From: Branchiostoma lanceolatum
Lineage: Eukaryota > Chordata > Leptocardii > Amphioxiformes > Branchiostomatidae
Direction of reading: 5' to 3'
DNA: 64,000 nucleotides
Assembly: GCF_035083965.1 (NCBI RefSeq)
Contig: NC_089736.1
Coordinates: 10,998,207-11,062,206 of the forward strand
Shown: positions 51,641-62,822 of the stretch, piece after piece
Layout of the letters: the number at the start of each line of letters is the position of its first letter
Position numbering within the stretch: the first letter of the stretch is position 1
Notes under the pieces: generated by a model
Databases searched by the model: none
Seen by the model: only the letters and a program-made list of their open reading frames with translations
What the model was told of the DNA's origin: nothing
Position numbers and translations under genes: made by a program

Positions 51641-52984
51641 TATATTAATTAAAAAGAGTTGGAAAATCCTCACAGAGATATACTTTGCCTCATGTTTTCC
51701 ACCTCACTGCCGTTTTTGGCGATGCCTCTGGAAGTAGCCACATTGCGAATACATGTCTGTCTACGTGGACTGACGCCAGTGCCTGTACCCCAGACCCTGA
51801 TGGTAGCACATGCCTTACAGTGAGAAAACAATGGCCAAAATGACTGTCAGCTTACATTTTACCTTAGATATAATAACTTTATTGCACAACAATTGTACAA
51901 GGTACAAAGTATGGCATACATTGCTGATCCGCCATGTACTTCAACGTCATTACATTACTTATAATGTGTGATTCTGTGTTCTTAGAGTTTCATGTTGGAC
52001 AAGCAAAAAAGTACCATATGGAACAAAACATCTAAAGTCTAAAATACTTTACTTTGGTGTCTTATTTGATCTTTACATCTCAAGATATAGAGCTACAGTG
52101 GTACTGTCTTAAGCCAGAGAAAGAAAAACAGAAGTAGCAATTTTAACCATTCAGACATGTTGGTCCAGTTCTAACCGCTCTTTAAAATTCAGTGACATCA
52201 TGGAATCCTGTGCACATTTCTAGGATGTGCACAGAAGTTGATGATGTCATATGCCAAGAGCCAGGATGTTTTGATGGGAAATGCTCTTTTTTTAAACGAA
52301 GAAAATTCCTTTACTTGAAAGTCCCCAAAATCATTTTTCTTTCATTTTTCTGAAGGTTCCGTCACCTCTAGTTCAACAAGAAATTATATCATAGCTGTAG
52401 AATAAACTTTTTTGTTTTTAGATTTTTTCCTAAGTCAACAATTGCTCATTTTGTAAACTTTAAGGTGATTAATGTACATACATTGAGATCAATATGTTGT
52501 ACAGAGAACCATATGTGCTAAACATGTATAACAGGGACATAATATAAGAGTATTTGTATGTCATAGCTCTAATATTTTACAATTCAAACATGACATACAA
52601 CCGAAATAAGATCAACACTTTTTGTATTTCATGCAACTATTAAGCAATCGGACAATGACTAATTTGTCGAAATTCATGGTGGTATTTTTTGTCAGAAAAT
52701 GTGGTATTATATATATGTATGTGAGAAGTGTTCTTTCAGTCTTAGTTTGTAATGATGTATTTTTCTTTTGTAAGATCTGTGTTGTGTGGTAAAATGTATA
52801 ACGGAAAGTAACAAGTTGTTGAACCATTAATGAAAGAGAAACTGAATTATCGAAGAAACTTCCAATCTTTTGTTTCCCAGCGTTCTTTGTGTGCCAATTG
52901 TTGGGAGTATTTCTTACCAACCGTTCTTCTTTTCTTTCCTATGTTATTTTATAATTATTATCTCAGAAATAAAAGGAATAATAC

Positions 52985-53330
52985 AGAGCAATTTTGTACT
53001 GTGTTAAGTATGGCATGCAAGTGTTGCATAACATGTCAGGTCAATCAGAATGTTGTGTGGGTTTCAAAAGCAATTTTGAGGCAGTTTTGTACTGTGTTAC
53101 AATGTAAGTATGGCATGCAAGTGGTACATAACATGTCAGGTCAATCAGAATGTTGTGTGGGTTTCAAAAGCAGTTTGAGGCAGTTTTGTACTGTGTTACA
53201 ATGTAAGTATGGCATGCAAGTTGTACACAACATGTCAGGTCAATCAGAATATTGTGTGGGTTTCAAAAGCAGTTTGAGGCAGTTTTGTACTGTGTTCAGT
53301 ATGGCATGCAAGTGGTACATAATACCACAA
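52985..53330. repeat. 99-bp minisatellite
   Basis: 'ggcagttttgtactgtgtta' through 'gtgggtttcaaaagcagttt' recurs with repeat points at 53081, 53180 and 53279, and a shorter first unit from 52988. A stray partial unit is at 53535-53585. Period divisible by three keeps a frame open. Confidence 0.85.
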
Positions 53331-53376
53331 ATATTGGTACATAATACGGCATAACAGATACATACAAATATTCCCC

Positions 53377-53452
53377 AGTGGAATGCCCTGCCTGGCACGG
53401 TTGTGATGGCTCTCACCGTTGAGTCATACCGTGCCAGGCTGGAGGCCTGCCC
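53377..53452. repeat. Short hairpin
   Basis: 'gcctggcacggttgtgatgg' pairs with 'cgttgagtcataccgtgcca' and 'ggctgg', giving a stem centred near 53413. Confidence 0.6.
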
Positions 53453-54234
53453 GCCTTAGCCTGGGACCTCCCCCCCCCCCCTACTTTTCCCCTCGCTGGG
53501 TTATCTGGTGGTAGTTGAAGTCATACTATAATATGCCAGCTCAAACAGAATGTTGTGTGGGTTTCAAAAGCAGTTTTGAGGCATATCTTCTGCTTGCCTG
53601 TCTTGTGGTTTGATATGATTATCAGGGTTCTATGTATCAACAACCAATGAAACGATAAATGTCTCAGAAAAAGTAAGAGGGGGGGGGGATTTAAATCGCT
53701 GGGGGGTTGTCTGCAAAAATACAGAGGGATATAAGATTCAGATACTTCGTTTGGAGTGCTTGCAAACTGTTAGCAAGCTTTAATAGTCGCATGTTTTGAA
53801 CCTCATGGAACGGCCTTACATACTAGTATTGATAATCGATAAAGGTTCTTCTGTGGCGTGAATCAGTGTAGTAAGTTAGAGAGCCATGGAAAAATCGTGA
53901 TCTTCTTTAAATCCTTATTGTAATCAACAGATCATGTCTACAATTTAAAGGCCCTAGCGACTGCGCTCTCATTTCAGTTGGCTCCATTACCACACACGTC
54001 TTACTATTCACTCTAGATCTGTTTTGGAACAATTTTCGCCTTTCGTGAGTTACCAGGGAGTCAAGCCGACTGTGAGTTCAACTCAGCGAGGCAGATTGAA
54101 TTCCAATGTTCGGCTTGACTCCCAAGCCAAATTATTCTGGCCTCCTTCGCAGACTTCTTGTTTGTAGGGACGGCGTTCATTTGGGGGAGCACTGCTTCGC
54201 GACTTTCAACATTTCTCCACGCCAAGAAGTCTGC

Positions 54235-54560
54235 TATATGTCGGCGTCTTGAAAGAGTCTGCTGTAGACTATACGTTGAAAACAGCATTAAGAGAGTCTG
54301 CTATACACTATACGTTGAAAACAGCATCGAGAGAGTCTGCTATAGACTACTGTATACGTTGAAAACGGCCCTGATAAAGTCTGCTGTAGATTATATGTTG
54401 AAACAGCATTAAGAGAGTCTGTTGTTAACTACTAGTATACGTTGAAAACAGCCCTGAGAGAGTCTGCTGTAAACTACAAGTTGAAAACGCCCCTGAGAGA
54501 GTCTGCTGTAAACTACAAGTTGAAAACGCCCCTGACGGAGTCTGCTGTAGACTATACCAT
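54235..54560. repeat. 39-bp minisatellite
   Basis: About eight units of the form 'gagagtctgctgtagactat' then 'acgttgaaaacagcatta'. Unit length is 39 bp with some longer variants. Both strands stay open over the array, producing spurious frames. Confidence 0.85.
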
Positions 54561-55787
54561 CCCGTGTGACTGTCATATGACAGGCCTTGGGGCTGTACGC
54601 TATTGTGTGAAGCCAGCAGGGCGTACAGGACTAGAATCCGTGTCACTCAACTGTTTGTATAAACAACGGGACTACTACACAGTCAAGGATACTGTCCTTA
54701 GCTCTTCCATCTAACGTTTCATGTACTTGCAGGTTGGTTTCACTGGCAGCTAGGCAAACCTGGGTTTTATCTGAGCTCCGTCCGTCAATATTGACCATGG
54801 TAGAATCCTATTAGATTTAACGGGAGAAAAACAGCTACCTGTTCGTACATTTCTACTTATTCATTAAATTTTGGTTTAGACATAAATCGCATCTTCAGAT
54901 GTAAGTCAGAAGTTTGTAGTGTAAAGGGGAGTCGTTGTTTTTCTGGACATAGATTCTCACCATTCTTCATATGAAAATGCTACTCATCCCAGCGCTGCTA
55001 AAAGGCTGCGAAGGAGGCAACTAAATTTTGCATTTTTCTATGGCCGTGTTAGTCGTTTGACAGAAGGAGAAATTCGTAAAAAAAGTGAGGTCGTGCTAAA
55101 ACGTTCCGGGAGTGTGTATGGTATATCCCAAGAAATATGGTATTTCCCTTAATGCTCTATTGACTCCAGACAATTAAAGTAACCGAGAGTGGCAGTCATA
55201 TGACATGCACGGGACGCCTCGAGCTACAGAAAACTAGTCTTCATTTGGGCTCCAGGGGTCTCACTTAGATAAAACCATTCATTACTAAGTTATCCTCAAA
55301 TTCCCAATCTTTAAGGAGTGGGAAAAGTTAGATTTGGTCAATATCTGGCGACCCTCGAACTTTGTAAGACTACTGGAAGTACCTCACGATACCACATTGT
55401 GTTACAGACTACTTAAGTTGTGGTTTTCAGTAGTCTGAAGACCGTCTGACGATTTCTTCGTTTGATCCTTGCCGATGTCCATCTCAGTCGAGCCAAATTT
55501 CGGGACAATTTTTTTGCCGATTTTACACTAGAATCATTTGCTGAAGTAAAATCAGAATTAGAATTGTTTGCTTAAGTAAAACCTTTTCATCGGTGTCAAC
55601 TTTGACGTCAAGTGTTTTTATACAGAATCGGAGATTCTAGTTTACAGCTACCCATGGAAAATAGTAGACTCTCCCTTGGTCATTTTAGTGCCCCGCCCCC
55701 TCTTAATTAAAAAGAGTCACGAGGGAACTCCATTATCACACTCTGGGTAAGCAAGGAGGTTGGAAAAGTGATTCTGTCGGAGAAGTT

Positions 55788-58700
55788 ATGCCGAAGATGT
55801 TTCTAGTGGTTTTCTGTTCGCTCCTCCTCGGCACATGTTACGGGCAGTTCCCTCGAGCCTGTACGGACGACCTGAGCCTCTCCACCGGCAGGTGTTGCCC
55901 CCTGTGGCCGGCGTCAGACGGGACGGGGTCGCCTTGCGGTGAGGCTCTCGGCCGTGGCACCTGCCGTCAGATTCAGCTGGACGACTCTCCCCACAGCCCC
56001 AGCTATCCCTACGTGGGGGCGGACGACCGGGAACGATGGCCGACTGTGTACTGGAACTGGACTTGCGAATGTCGAGGCAACTTCTACGGCGTCGACTGCA
56101 GTGAGTGTAAGTACGGCTATGTGGGACCCGACTGTAACGAACGAAAGATCTTAATCCGTCGGAACATCTTCGACCTGTCGTGGTGGGACAGAACCCGATT
56201 TCTGCGAGCGCTCGACGAGAGCAAAACCACCGTGAGCGAGCGTTGGGTCATCCCCGTGACACCTTACGTTGACGTCCTCGCAAACGGAACCAAACCGGCC
56301 TTCGCTAACGTCACGACGTATAACGTGTTAGCCTGGATGCACTACTACGTCTCCAGAAACGTTCTCCTTCCCGACGGAGGCGTGTTTGAAAACATAGACT
56401 TCGCACACGAGGGCCCGGGCTTCTTACCTTGGCATCGCGTTTTCTTACTACTGTGGGAACGAGAGCTGGCCAGATTCGTGGAAGACGAGGATTTCACCAT
56501 TCCCTACTGGGACTGGAGGGACCTGGACGAGTGTGGTGAGTTGGAATGTCGTTATGTGTGTAAATTTTTCCCAAGAAATAGAAGAATCTATATGTAAATC
56601 CAGGCACAGCCCTTATCCCGCGATAGCACTTTATTCACTCACAGCAACAACGTTTAACGACTCTTTGATACACAAGAAAACAGTTACTCAAGCAACTGCA
56701 AGGATTTGGAAATGTTCCGTTTCGAAGATCTTTCGTGTTTGTTGAGTAACTGTTTTCTCTCGTATCTTATCACCTTGATGTCCAATCATCATCTAAACTC
56801 TTAACTGATAAGGAAAATTCATTTTTAATTACCTTTGTCTGTCTGACTAGATAATTGTTCTGATTAAAGCTGTCGGCTAAGGTTTGCGCAGTTAACATAA
56901 CAATGACTAGTAGGTAACACACCAAGACACAACGGAAGTCATGCCTCACAGCAAAACAGGTGTTAAACACAGAGAATGAGCCGGATCCTTACATCTGCTT
57001 GGAGATTTGTCTTACGTATATACTGTTTAGATTAAAGCTAAAGGTATGGAAATTCGAAGATTAGTTACTCGATTTCGCCACCCCTTTACGTGTTCAAATT
57101 ACACTGTAATTTACAGATGATGTAATGAGAAGATTTCTCGAAGTTCCCATCGGTAAAAAAACATTTCTTTCCAAATGTTTCTTTACATTTTTCTAGATAT
57201 CAGTACGATATAGCATTGCATATTGTGTAGCCTCCACCAGGCCTTCATAGACCAAGTGAATAGTTGGCCAGGAGAGTCAGTCAGCGGACTTCTCACGGTC
57301 ACAGCATTGAAGCGCTTCCTGCGGAAGGTTTGAGTACTGCAGCACTAAAATAGCGTCCTGTTTTTCAGGCGATGTCTGCACGGACGACTTCCTGGGGGCA
57401 ACATTTCAGGGCTTCAGCGGGAGACTCAGCAACGGGTCGGTGTTCTCCGACTGGCAGGTATGTTTGTTGGTGCACTACATTACAATCATTGATTAGCCAA
57501 TGCAAATACAAGGAGCAGATACATGCTTATAAGACCGAAGTCGAAAAAAACACACCTTCAAAGCATTGAAGTGTTTTTTGACTTCATTTGGCGCTGCCTG
57601 TATCTATATTTCCATATGCCGTGAGGCCGTGAGTCTTCAAAAAATCACCACCTCTTTCACTCCAGAATAACTATGACGATCCAGAAGAGTTAGGACAATA
57701 TATTAGACTTTTACTGCAAAGCTCCTGCATGGAAGGCAAAATGACCATCCTTTTTGCCATCTTATTTCTGGGTTTTCAAGTAGCGTTGCAGAAAGACCAC
57801 CAAATGAACTTATCTTAACTTTGAAATGACAGTTACTTTTATCTGTCTAAAACTTGAGTAGAGGTATAACGCAAACTCCAGCTGTCCGGGGGTTTCTGTC
57901 CCCTCCCCGCGGGCGGCTATGCGGTTACAGGGCGGCGAGCCGTCACAGGAGCTTGATTGAATTCAGGCTAGAGTAGAGGCGTTTGTGTACGTTTTTTCAC
58001 CACCTATCTACCATGTTAACATTGATACGTGCACGGCCACCCAGGTCATCTGTACGCGGGATGACGAGTATGACGAACTCCGGACAGTTTGTGACGGCAG
58101 TCCGGAAGGACCGCTTCTCCGGAATCCCGGAACCGTTCCGGACTACTCCACCCTTCCGAGATGGCAGGACGTCCAGGACGTCTTGAAACTGGACCAGTAC
58201 GAACCGCCCCCTTACGACAGGTCGGCGAACTTCAGCTTCAGAAACACACTGGAAGGATTCGCTGCACCAGACGGTTTGTCATGTTTTTGGTTTGATTTGT
58301 TCGTTTGTTTGTATGGGTGGATGGTTGTATGTTTGGTTGGTGGTCGGTCGGTTTGTACCGTGTATGCCTGACATCTGGCGACTTTTATAGGTACTGCAAG
58401 CGTCCGGAGTTACCTGCACAACGCTGTCCATCGCTTCATGAACGGGACTCTCAGCTCGGTCGGGTCTTCAGCGAACGATCCCCTGTTCATCATTCACCAC
58501 GCCTACGTGGACAGTATCTATGAAGTCTGGCTCCGGAAATTCAGGTACGGGTTTAGTCACGAGTCACTAGTTACAGGGATAGTACGGTGGCCCACAGGAA
58601 CAGCGCTATTTTTTCTATCTTGGTTTATTTTTTTGTTTTCAGACTTAGGTTTCTTGTATCCTCCATCCCGGAGTATAACTTATTTTTCTTGACGCTATAC

Positions 58701-60165
58701 TGTGAAGTATTTTACAACGTTGGACTTAAGTATACATTTCTACTTCTTCATTGAAGTTTTTCATATGTGGTATTTCAAATTCTTTGTGTGTCCTTGTGTT
58801 TTGTCTCTATAGCTCAACTGGTGGCAGCCTCACAGTTGAGCTCCAGGTGCCATTTAATTTAGTTGGTAACTGAGAGACCCCGGTTCGAATTCGGTGAAGG
58901 GCATCCTGGTTAAAGATGCATACGTCGACTTTCGGGGCCCGTGTTCGAAGAGGTGCCTCGAGCACGTTAGAATATAATGCACTACAACATCCTCACTACT
59001 CGGATGGGTACCTACTGGCTGTACTTCAGATTAATGATCCTAAAAATAACTTGTGTCCTTCCACAGACCGAACGTCAGCGCTCTGACGGCAGAAAACGCA
59101 CCGATTGGTCATAACAGGGGGTCATTCATGGTGCCGTTCGTACCCCTCCACAAATCCGCAGACTTCTTCGCTCTAGCGGCGGACTTCGGGTATGACTACG
59201 ACTACCTGATTGAGACCGGTGAGTGCACGCACATGTTGTTTTTTTTGCTCTCCAAGTAGAGGAGGGGTTCCGGCAGGTTTTTGACGTGTTTTTAGGCGTT
59301 TTTGTCGGGCTTTCCACTTTGTCATTTTTTTGTCTACATAAACCAAAGGTTAGAGCCAAAAAAAATGAAAACCCGACAAAAACGCCTAATAATACGTCAA
59401 AAACCTGCCGGAATCCATCCTCTGCTTGGAGAACATCGAATCTTTTTTCTTCTTCCATATGGGAGTTTGCATTTTCAGTAGCTCTGCGTTATACCTGTAC
59501 TTCTGAGTTATTTCTTGAACTATTGAAATTTTTGAGGGGTCGATGTTTTGAAGAACAGCAGCCTAACGTTTCATGCCATTGTCCTTTTTAATGAAAGAAA
59601 AATGTGCTTTTCACAAAAGTAATACACAAAGAGAACAGAGAAAGAATACAAGGGCGTTAACTGATGATGATACAAACATAATCACGGATCAAAAGGCAAA
59701 CTATAAAGACTACGATATAAAATACAGAAAAAGGTGGAAGCAAAATTTGAACTACAACGTAACTATACATGTACTTTGAAATCTATTGCCAAATGAGCTT
59801 GGCAGTCTCTTAAAGAGACTGAACTGCACATATTGTAAGTAACATCTATTACATGAAATAATGTTGTTGTCTTTTGCACCCCTCTAGAATTGGCCTGGTG
59901 GGAGGACCTGGGCTTCCTGAAGTTCTACGGGCTGCTGGTAGGGGGCATGATGATGGGTGTGTTGTTGCTGGTCCTTACCGTGACCACCAGCCGGCGGTAC
60001 TGCTGCCCGGCGCGGCAGATATACCGGCCCAGGATCCGCCGGATCGTTCGGGTCCCTACCGAGTACGACCCGACAGAGACCGAGGAGTCCAGCGGAGAGA
60101 CCGAAACAACTCCGCTTATCAACAAACAGGAACCGGAGCCAAGATATGCCGTAGTGTATTTGTAG
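55788..60165 (+). CDS. TYR: Tyrosinase (monophenol monooxygenase), TYR type; 6 exons, complete
   Basis: Type 3 copper enzyme that oxidises tyrosine to DOPA and dopaquinone, the first step of melanin synthesis, in melanosomes. Exons: 55788-56535, 57369-57457, 58045-58273, 58391-58544, 59067-59218, 59888-60165 (1650 nt, 549 residues; human 529). A signal peptide (1-19) is followed by FPRAC and an EGF-like cysteine-rich block. CuA ligands are His185 (WMHYYVSR), His207 and His216 ([12 protein letters not shown]). CuB ligands are His365, His369 (LHNAVH) and His392 ([11 protein letters not shown]). The double His at 391-392 and [11 protein letters not shown] fit TYR, not TYRP1/DCT. Exon 6 has a membrane span (about [20 protein letters not shown]) and a cytoplasmic ETTPLI, a [DE]xxxL[LI] sorting motif. 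The exon 3 donor GTTTGT is weak but in phase. Confidence 0.95.
56680..56800. repeat. Fragment of the 188-bp inverted-repeat family in TYR intron 1
   Basis: 'cagttactcaagcaactgca' and 'gttgagtaactgttttctc' flank a short interior and pair with each other. 'ccttgatgtccaatcatcat' follows, as in the copies at 13230 and 49000. Confidence 0.5.
58808..58995 (+). repeat. tRNA-derived SINE-like repeat, family B, in TYR intron 4
   Basis: Box-A-like TAGCTCAACTGGTGGCAG and box-B-like GGTTCGAATTC are both readable. The end 'gtgcctcgagcacgttagaa' matches the 3' region of other family B copies. Confidence 0.7.
59248..59433. mobile_element. Inverted-repeat element, about 186 bp, in TYR intron 5
   Basis: 'ctctccaagtagaggagggg' with 'ttccggcaggtttttgacg' at the left pairs with 'cgtcaaaaacctgccggaa' and 'ctctgcttggagaa' at the right. 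The inner 'aggcgtttttgtcgggct' also pairs. Apparent frames on both strands result from the palindrome. Confidence 0.8.
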
Positions 60166-61888
60166 TTACGCAGACGCTTTTAAAGGAAAATCGCATAATT
60201 CTATGTGCAGCAAATATGTAAATCTAGATACGTGAATAATCTAATCAAGTTGGTGAATGGCTGAATAGCAAAGTTCTTTATTTACAACCACATATTCAAG
60301 CAGCGACACCTAGCTGAACCAGTCAGAACTGACCTGAAGAAGATTACAGATGGTCATCAAAATATCAAATATGTGGTTGGGAATAAAGAATATTCAGGCA
60401 ATCTGGATATTTTCAAAAAATTATTGTAAAATTAAGTGTGTAGACCATGTAAGGAGTAACAATAGGGACTGCATCCTGTTTGAACGCCCAATAAAATACT
60501 TTTTTTAGAAAACATCACAGCAATAATGGGCAACTTGTACATAATCTTTTTGATACACAGACATTATCAGTCAGTAGGATGAATCACATTGGAATCAAAT
60601 GCTTTGTATGCAATAAAATGTTAATAAAAGACACGTTAATCAATGTCATATGATGATGACATAGAACATGTGTATGACAAAGAAAAAAGTACTTCATAAA
60701 GAAACTCAATGAAATGAAATCTATTTAGGTATGGCATCTTCGATTTCTTTTTTTTCTATGAACTGAAGTGAAAGGCAAGTAAACTGAGATATGATGGCAG
60801 AACCTGTCTGGTGCGGGTAAGTTTGAATGCAGAAAAGTCCTTCGAACAGTTACTTATACAATTAAAGCTTCAGTGACCCGGAAAAGCAAGCTGAATCCGC
60901 GATAGTGTATACTAGTATCATCAACGCCGGCATCGAAAACGTAAAACTAATTAAACACTAGGCATGTTTTGTAAACTTGAAGTAAAACGACAGTCTAAAT
61001 GAAATGCTTCTACTCGTACGTACCAGATACGACAGTGGTAGATATTTTAATGAGCTGTCGATCTGCGAAACACACAAAAACACTTCAATGCCTTTCAACT
61101 ATTCACCGATTACTTGTGGCCCTGAAATAATCACAGTCGTTAGACCTACAGCTACAGAACGACGTCCTTGAAAGAGCTATCACCACTTACGGGAGTTAAA
61201 AAAACCCTCACTGAGCTAACATTTTCCATATATACTATCAAGAAACATTGTCTTTATGCCATTATATCAATCATAGACTTGAATGCAGAATAATTGACGA
61301 CTTTTTTGTGTTCTCTGATAGTTGAACGTCTCCTAGTGCCAGTGAGTTTGCTTGGTTCTGTAGCGTCTTACAATTCGGTTGGACTGGTAGTATTAATTCT
61401 AGCCCATAAACCTGGAAGCGTCCACTGTATTATTTTGTGGGTTCATGTGAGGTAATGTAAGGTACCGCCCTTTTAATTGGCTTTTAAATAAACTAGGCCG
61501 TCCTCAGCTGACCCAGAAAGCCTATTACAAGGTAAAAGCCGCGATCTGTATCGTTTTGTCTTCGTCACCTGAGACTTTCTGACCGACAAGCCTTTAATGG
61601 TGTTCCAAACGTACACCAGAAAACTACACTTCTCAAAACATGCAGATAAAAGTATGTGAATCATCACTGAACAATGTCCCATCTTGTCACCCCCTTGATG
61701 TGATTCCTCATGGTATGTTCCTAAGTTGTGCAACTCTTTGAGATAATCATTGTTTGGTGGATCAGAACCGAGAAGGGTGGGTAGCTATCTCTTAAAGCTA
61801 CAGTTGCGGTTGTCTCTTTGACGTTCTTTTGTGGGAGCCATTCGAGCTCAAAACGCCCAGTTAAGATCGGACGCCGACGCCGTTGACC
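60166..61888. other. Intergenic region after tyrosinase
   Basis: AT-rich sequence with several AATAAA hexamers in the first 500 bp. I see no coding exon. The 3' UTR of tyrosinase occupies the start, and the segment just before 61889 should be the 5' region of the next gene. Confidence 0.5.
60382..60387 (+). terminator. Candidate TYR polyadenylation signal
   Basis: AATAAA about 217 bp after the tyrosinase stop. Further AATAAA hexamers lie at 60490-60495 and near 60611-60628, so the used site is unknown. Confidence 0.4.
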
Positions 61889-61991
61889 ATGGTTAAAGCC
61901 ACGATGCTAGCCGTGTTGGCGGTTCTTCTGTGGAACTCGGACATCGTCATGTCAATCTGCAGTATGACTAACCCCTGCAAAAACTTCACAG
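61889..61991 (+). CDS. Probable first coding exon of a secreted or type I membrane protein (partial)
   Basis: ATG (61889) opens MVKATMLAVLAVLLWNSDIV, then MSICSMTNPCKNFTG, and meets a strong GTAAGA donor at 61992 in phase 1. The first ~24 residues look like a signal peptide (basic start, Leu/Val/Ala core). The cysteine pattern C-x5-C followed by a phase 1 donor is typical of a split EGF-like module. No following exon could be identified to the window end, so the family is unknown. A chance frame cannot be excluded. Confidence 0.45.
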
Positions 61992-62251
61992 GTAAGAATA
62001 TTCTCACATTTCGTCCGACGATAACTGTACGGAAGGACATTGAGGGTATTCTTGACACCATCGCGAATGCGTTATGATATAATTCAGATGTCGTGTGACG
62101 ACAAAAATTGCCGTAGACTGACCACGCCAGCTATATGGAGAATATTTGAGGAGAGTTTGGCCGCCATAGGGTTTCATTAGCAGACACAGGGGGAAATGTT
62201 AACCCTCCTGGCCAATCATTGTCCAATTCTACGACCCACACCCCAAAGGAA

Positions 62252-62349
62252 GGTCTGGTGGAGGCAAGCCTGGATGCCAGACCCCAAATCTCTCAAATAT
62301 CCACGGTGGATTTTAGAGACTGGGTGTCTGGCATCCAGGCTAGGTGGAG
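62252..62349. repeat. Foldback hairpin element, about 98 bp
   Basis: 'gcctggatgccagacccc' pairs with 'gggtgtctggcatccaggc', and the flanks 'tggtggagg'/'taggtgga' are roughly complementary only in part. The inner arms 'aaatctctcaaa' and 'ttttagagac' also partly pair. Confidence 0.7.
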
Positions 62350-62498
62350 ACTAACTTATCGGTGCTGTCACAGTTTCGCCGTGACTCCGACGACCAATAT
62401 TAAACATACGTACGATGAATATGACTGGGTTCTTAGGACGAGTTTGAGGTTTTGTTGATTCGTTAAAAATTTAGTAGATATATATATACAAGCTTGGT

Positions 62499-62822
62499 AC
62501 AAAAAGTGTGGAAACCTGGTTTCTGTCGCTTGTATCTCCGTTGTTACTTCATGTTTTTGAGTTACTTGTAGTCCCGAGAAAAAAGGGCTGAAACTTCCCA
62601 CGATTCCACGATCATATGACATTTTTTCGTGTCCCAGGGTATTTTTGTTTTGCGACGCACTCACATTATCAGCTCTATATCTAGTCCATGAATGTGCGAT
62701 CATAGCAAGTGGAATACTGTTGTAAACCGTAATGAACAGGCTTTTCATTGATATATAAAACAATGAAATTGATAAAGGCATGACAAAGATGTGATAAACT
62801 GGAGTTTCCATACTTTTTGTGT
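62499..62822. mobile_element. Inverted-repeat element with ACAAAAAGTnTGGAAAC ends
   Basis: The left end ACAAAAAGTGTGGAAAC pairs with the right end GTTTCCATACTTTTTGT. The ends resemble Tc1/mariner-type terminal repeats, but the 290-bp interior encodes no transposase. A TA duplication at the very ends is not clear. Confidence 0.65.

Larger units (their letters stand above)
50223..55787. other. Intergenic region CDC27-tyrosinase
   Basis: No coding exon recognised. It holds an inverted-repeat element with a nested hairpin (51119-51640), a 99-bp minisatellite (about 52985-53330), a hairpin near 53377 and a 39-bp minisatellite (54235-54560). The longest frame, 174 codons at 52830-53354, is produced by the 99-bp repeat. 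55000-55787 should hold the tyrosinase promoter, and an AT-rich TTAATTAAAAAG at about 55702 is the only TATA-like run I noticed. Confidence 0.55.

Noticed and set aside
52830..53354. 174-codon frame as a gene
   Set aside because: Most of it is the 99-bp repeat read in one frame. No domain and no splice context.
54061..54714. Overlapping frames on both strands around the 39-bp repeat
   Set aside because: Repeat-derived, no recognisable family, and no splice or polyadenylation signals that would organise a gene.
59126..59591. Opposing frames of 110 and 122 codons
   Set aside because: They lie over a 186-bp palindrome in a tyrosinase intron and mirror each other.
55788..60165. TYRP1 or DCT identity
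   Set aside because: CuB reads HHAYVDS with both histidines, and [11 protein letters not shown] and the FPRAC start fit TYR better.
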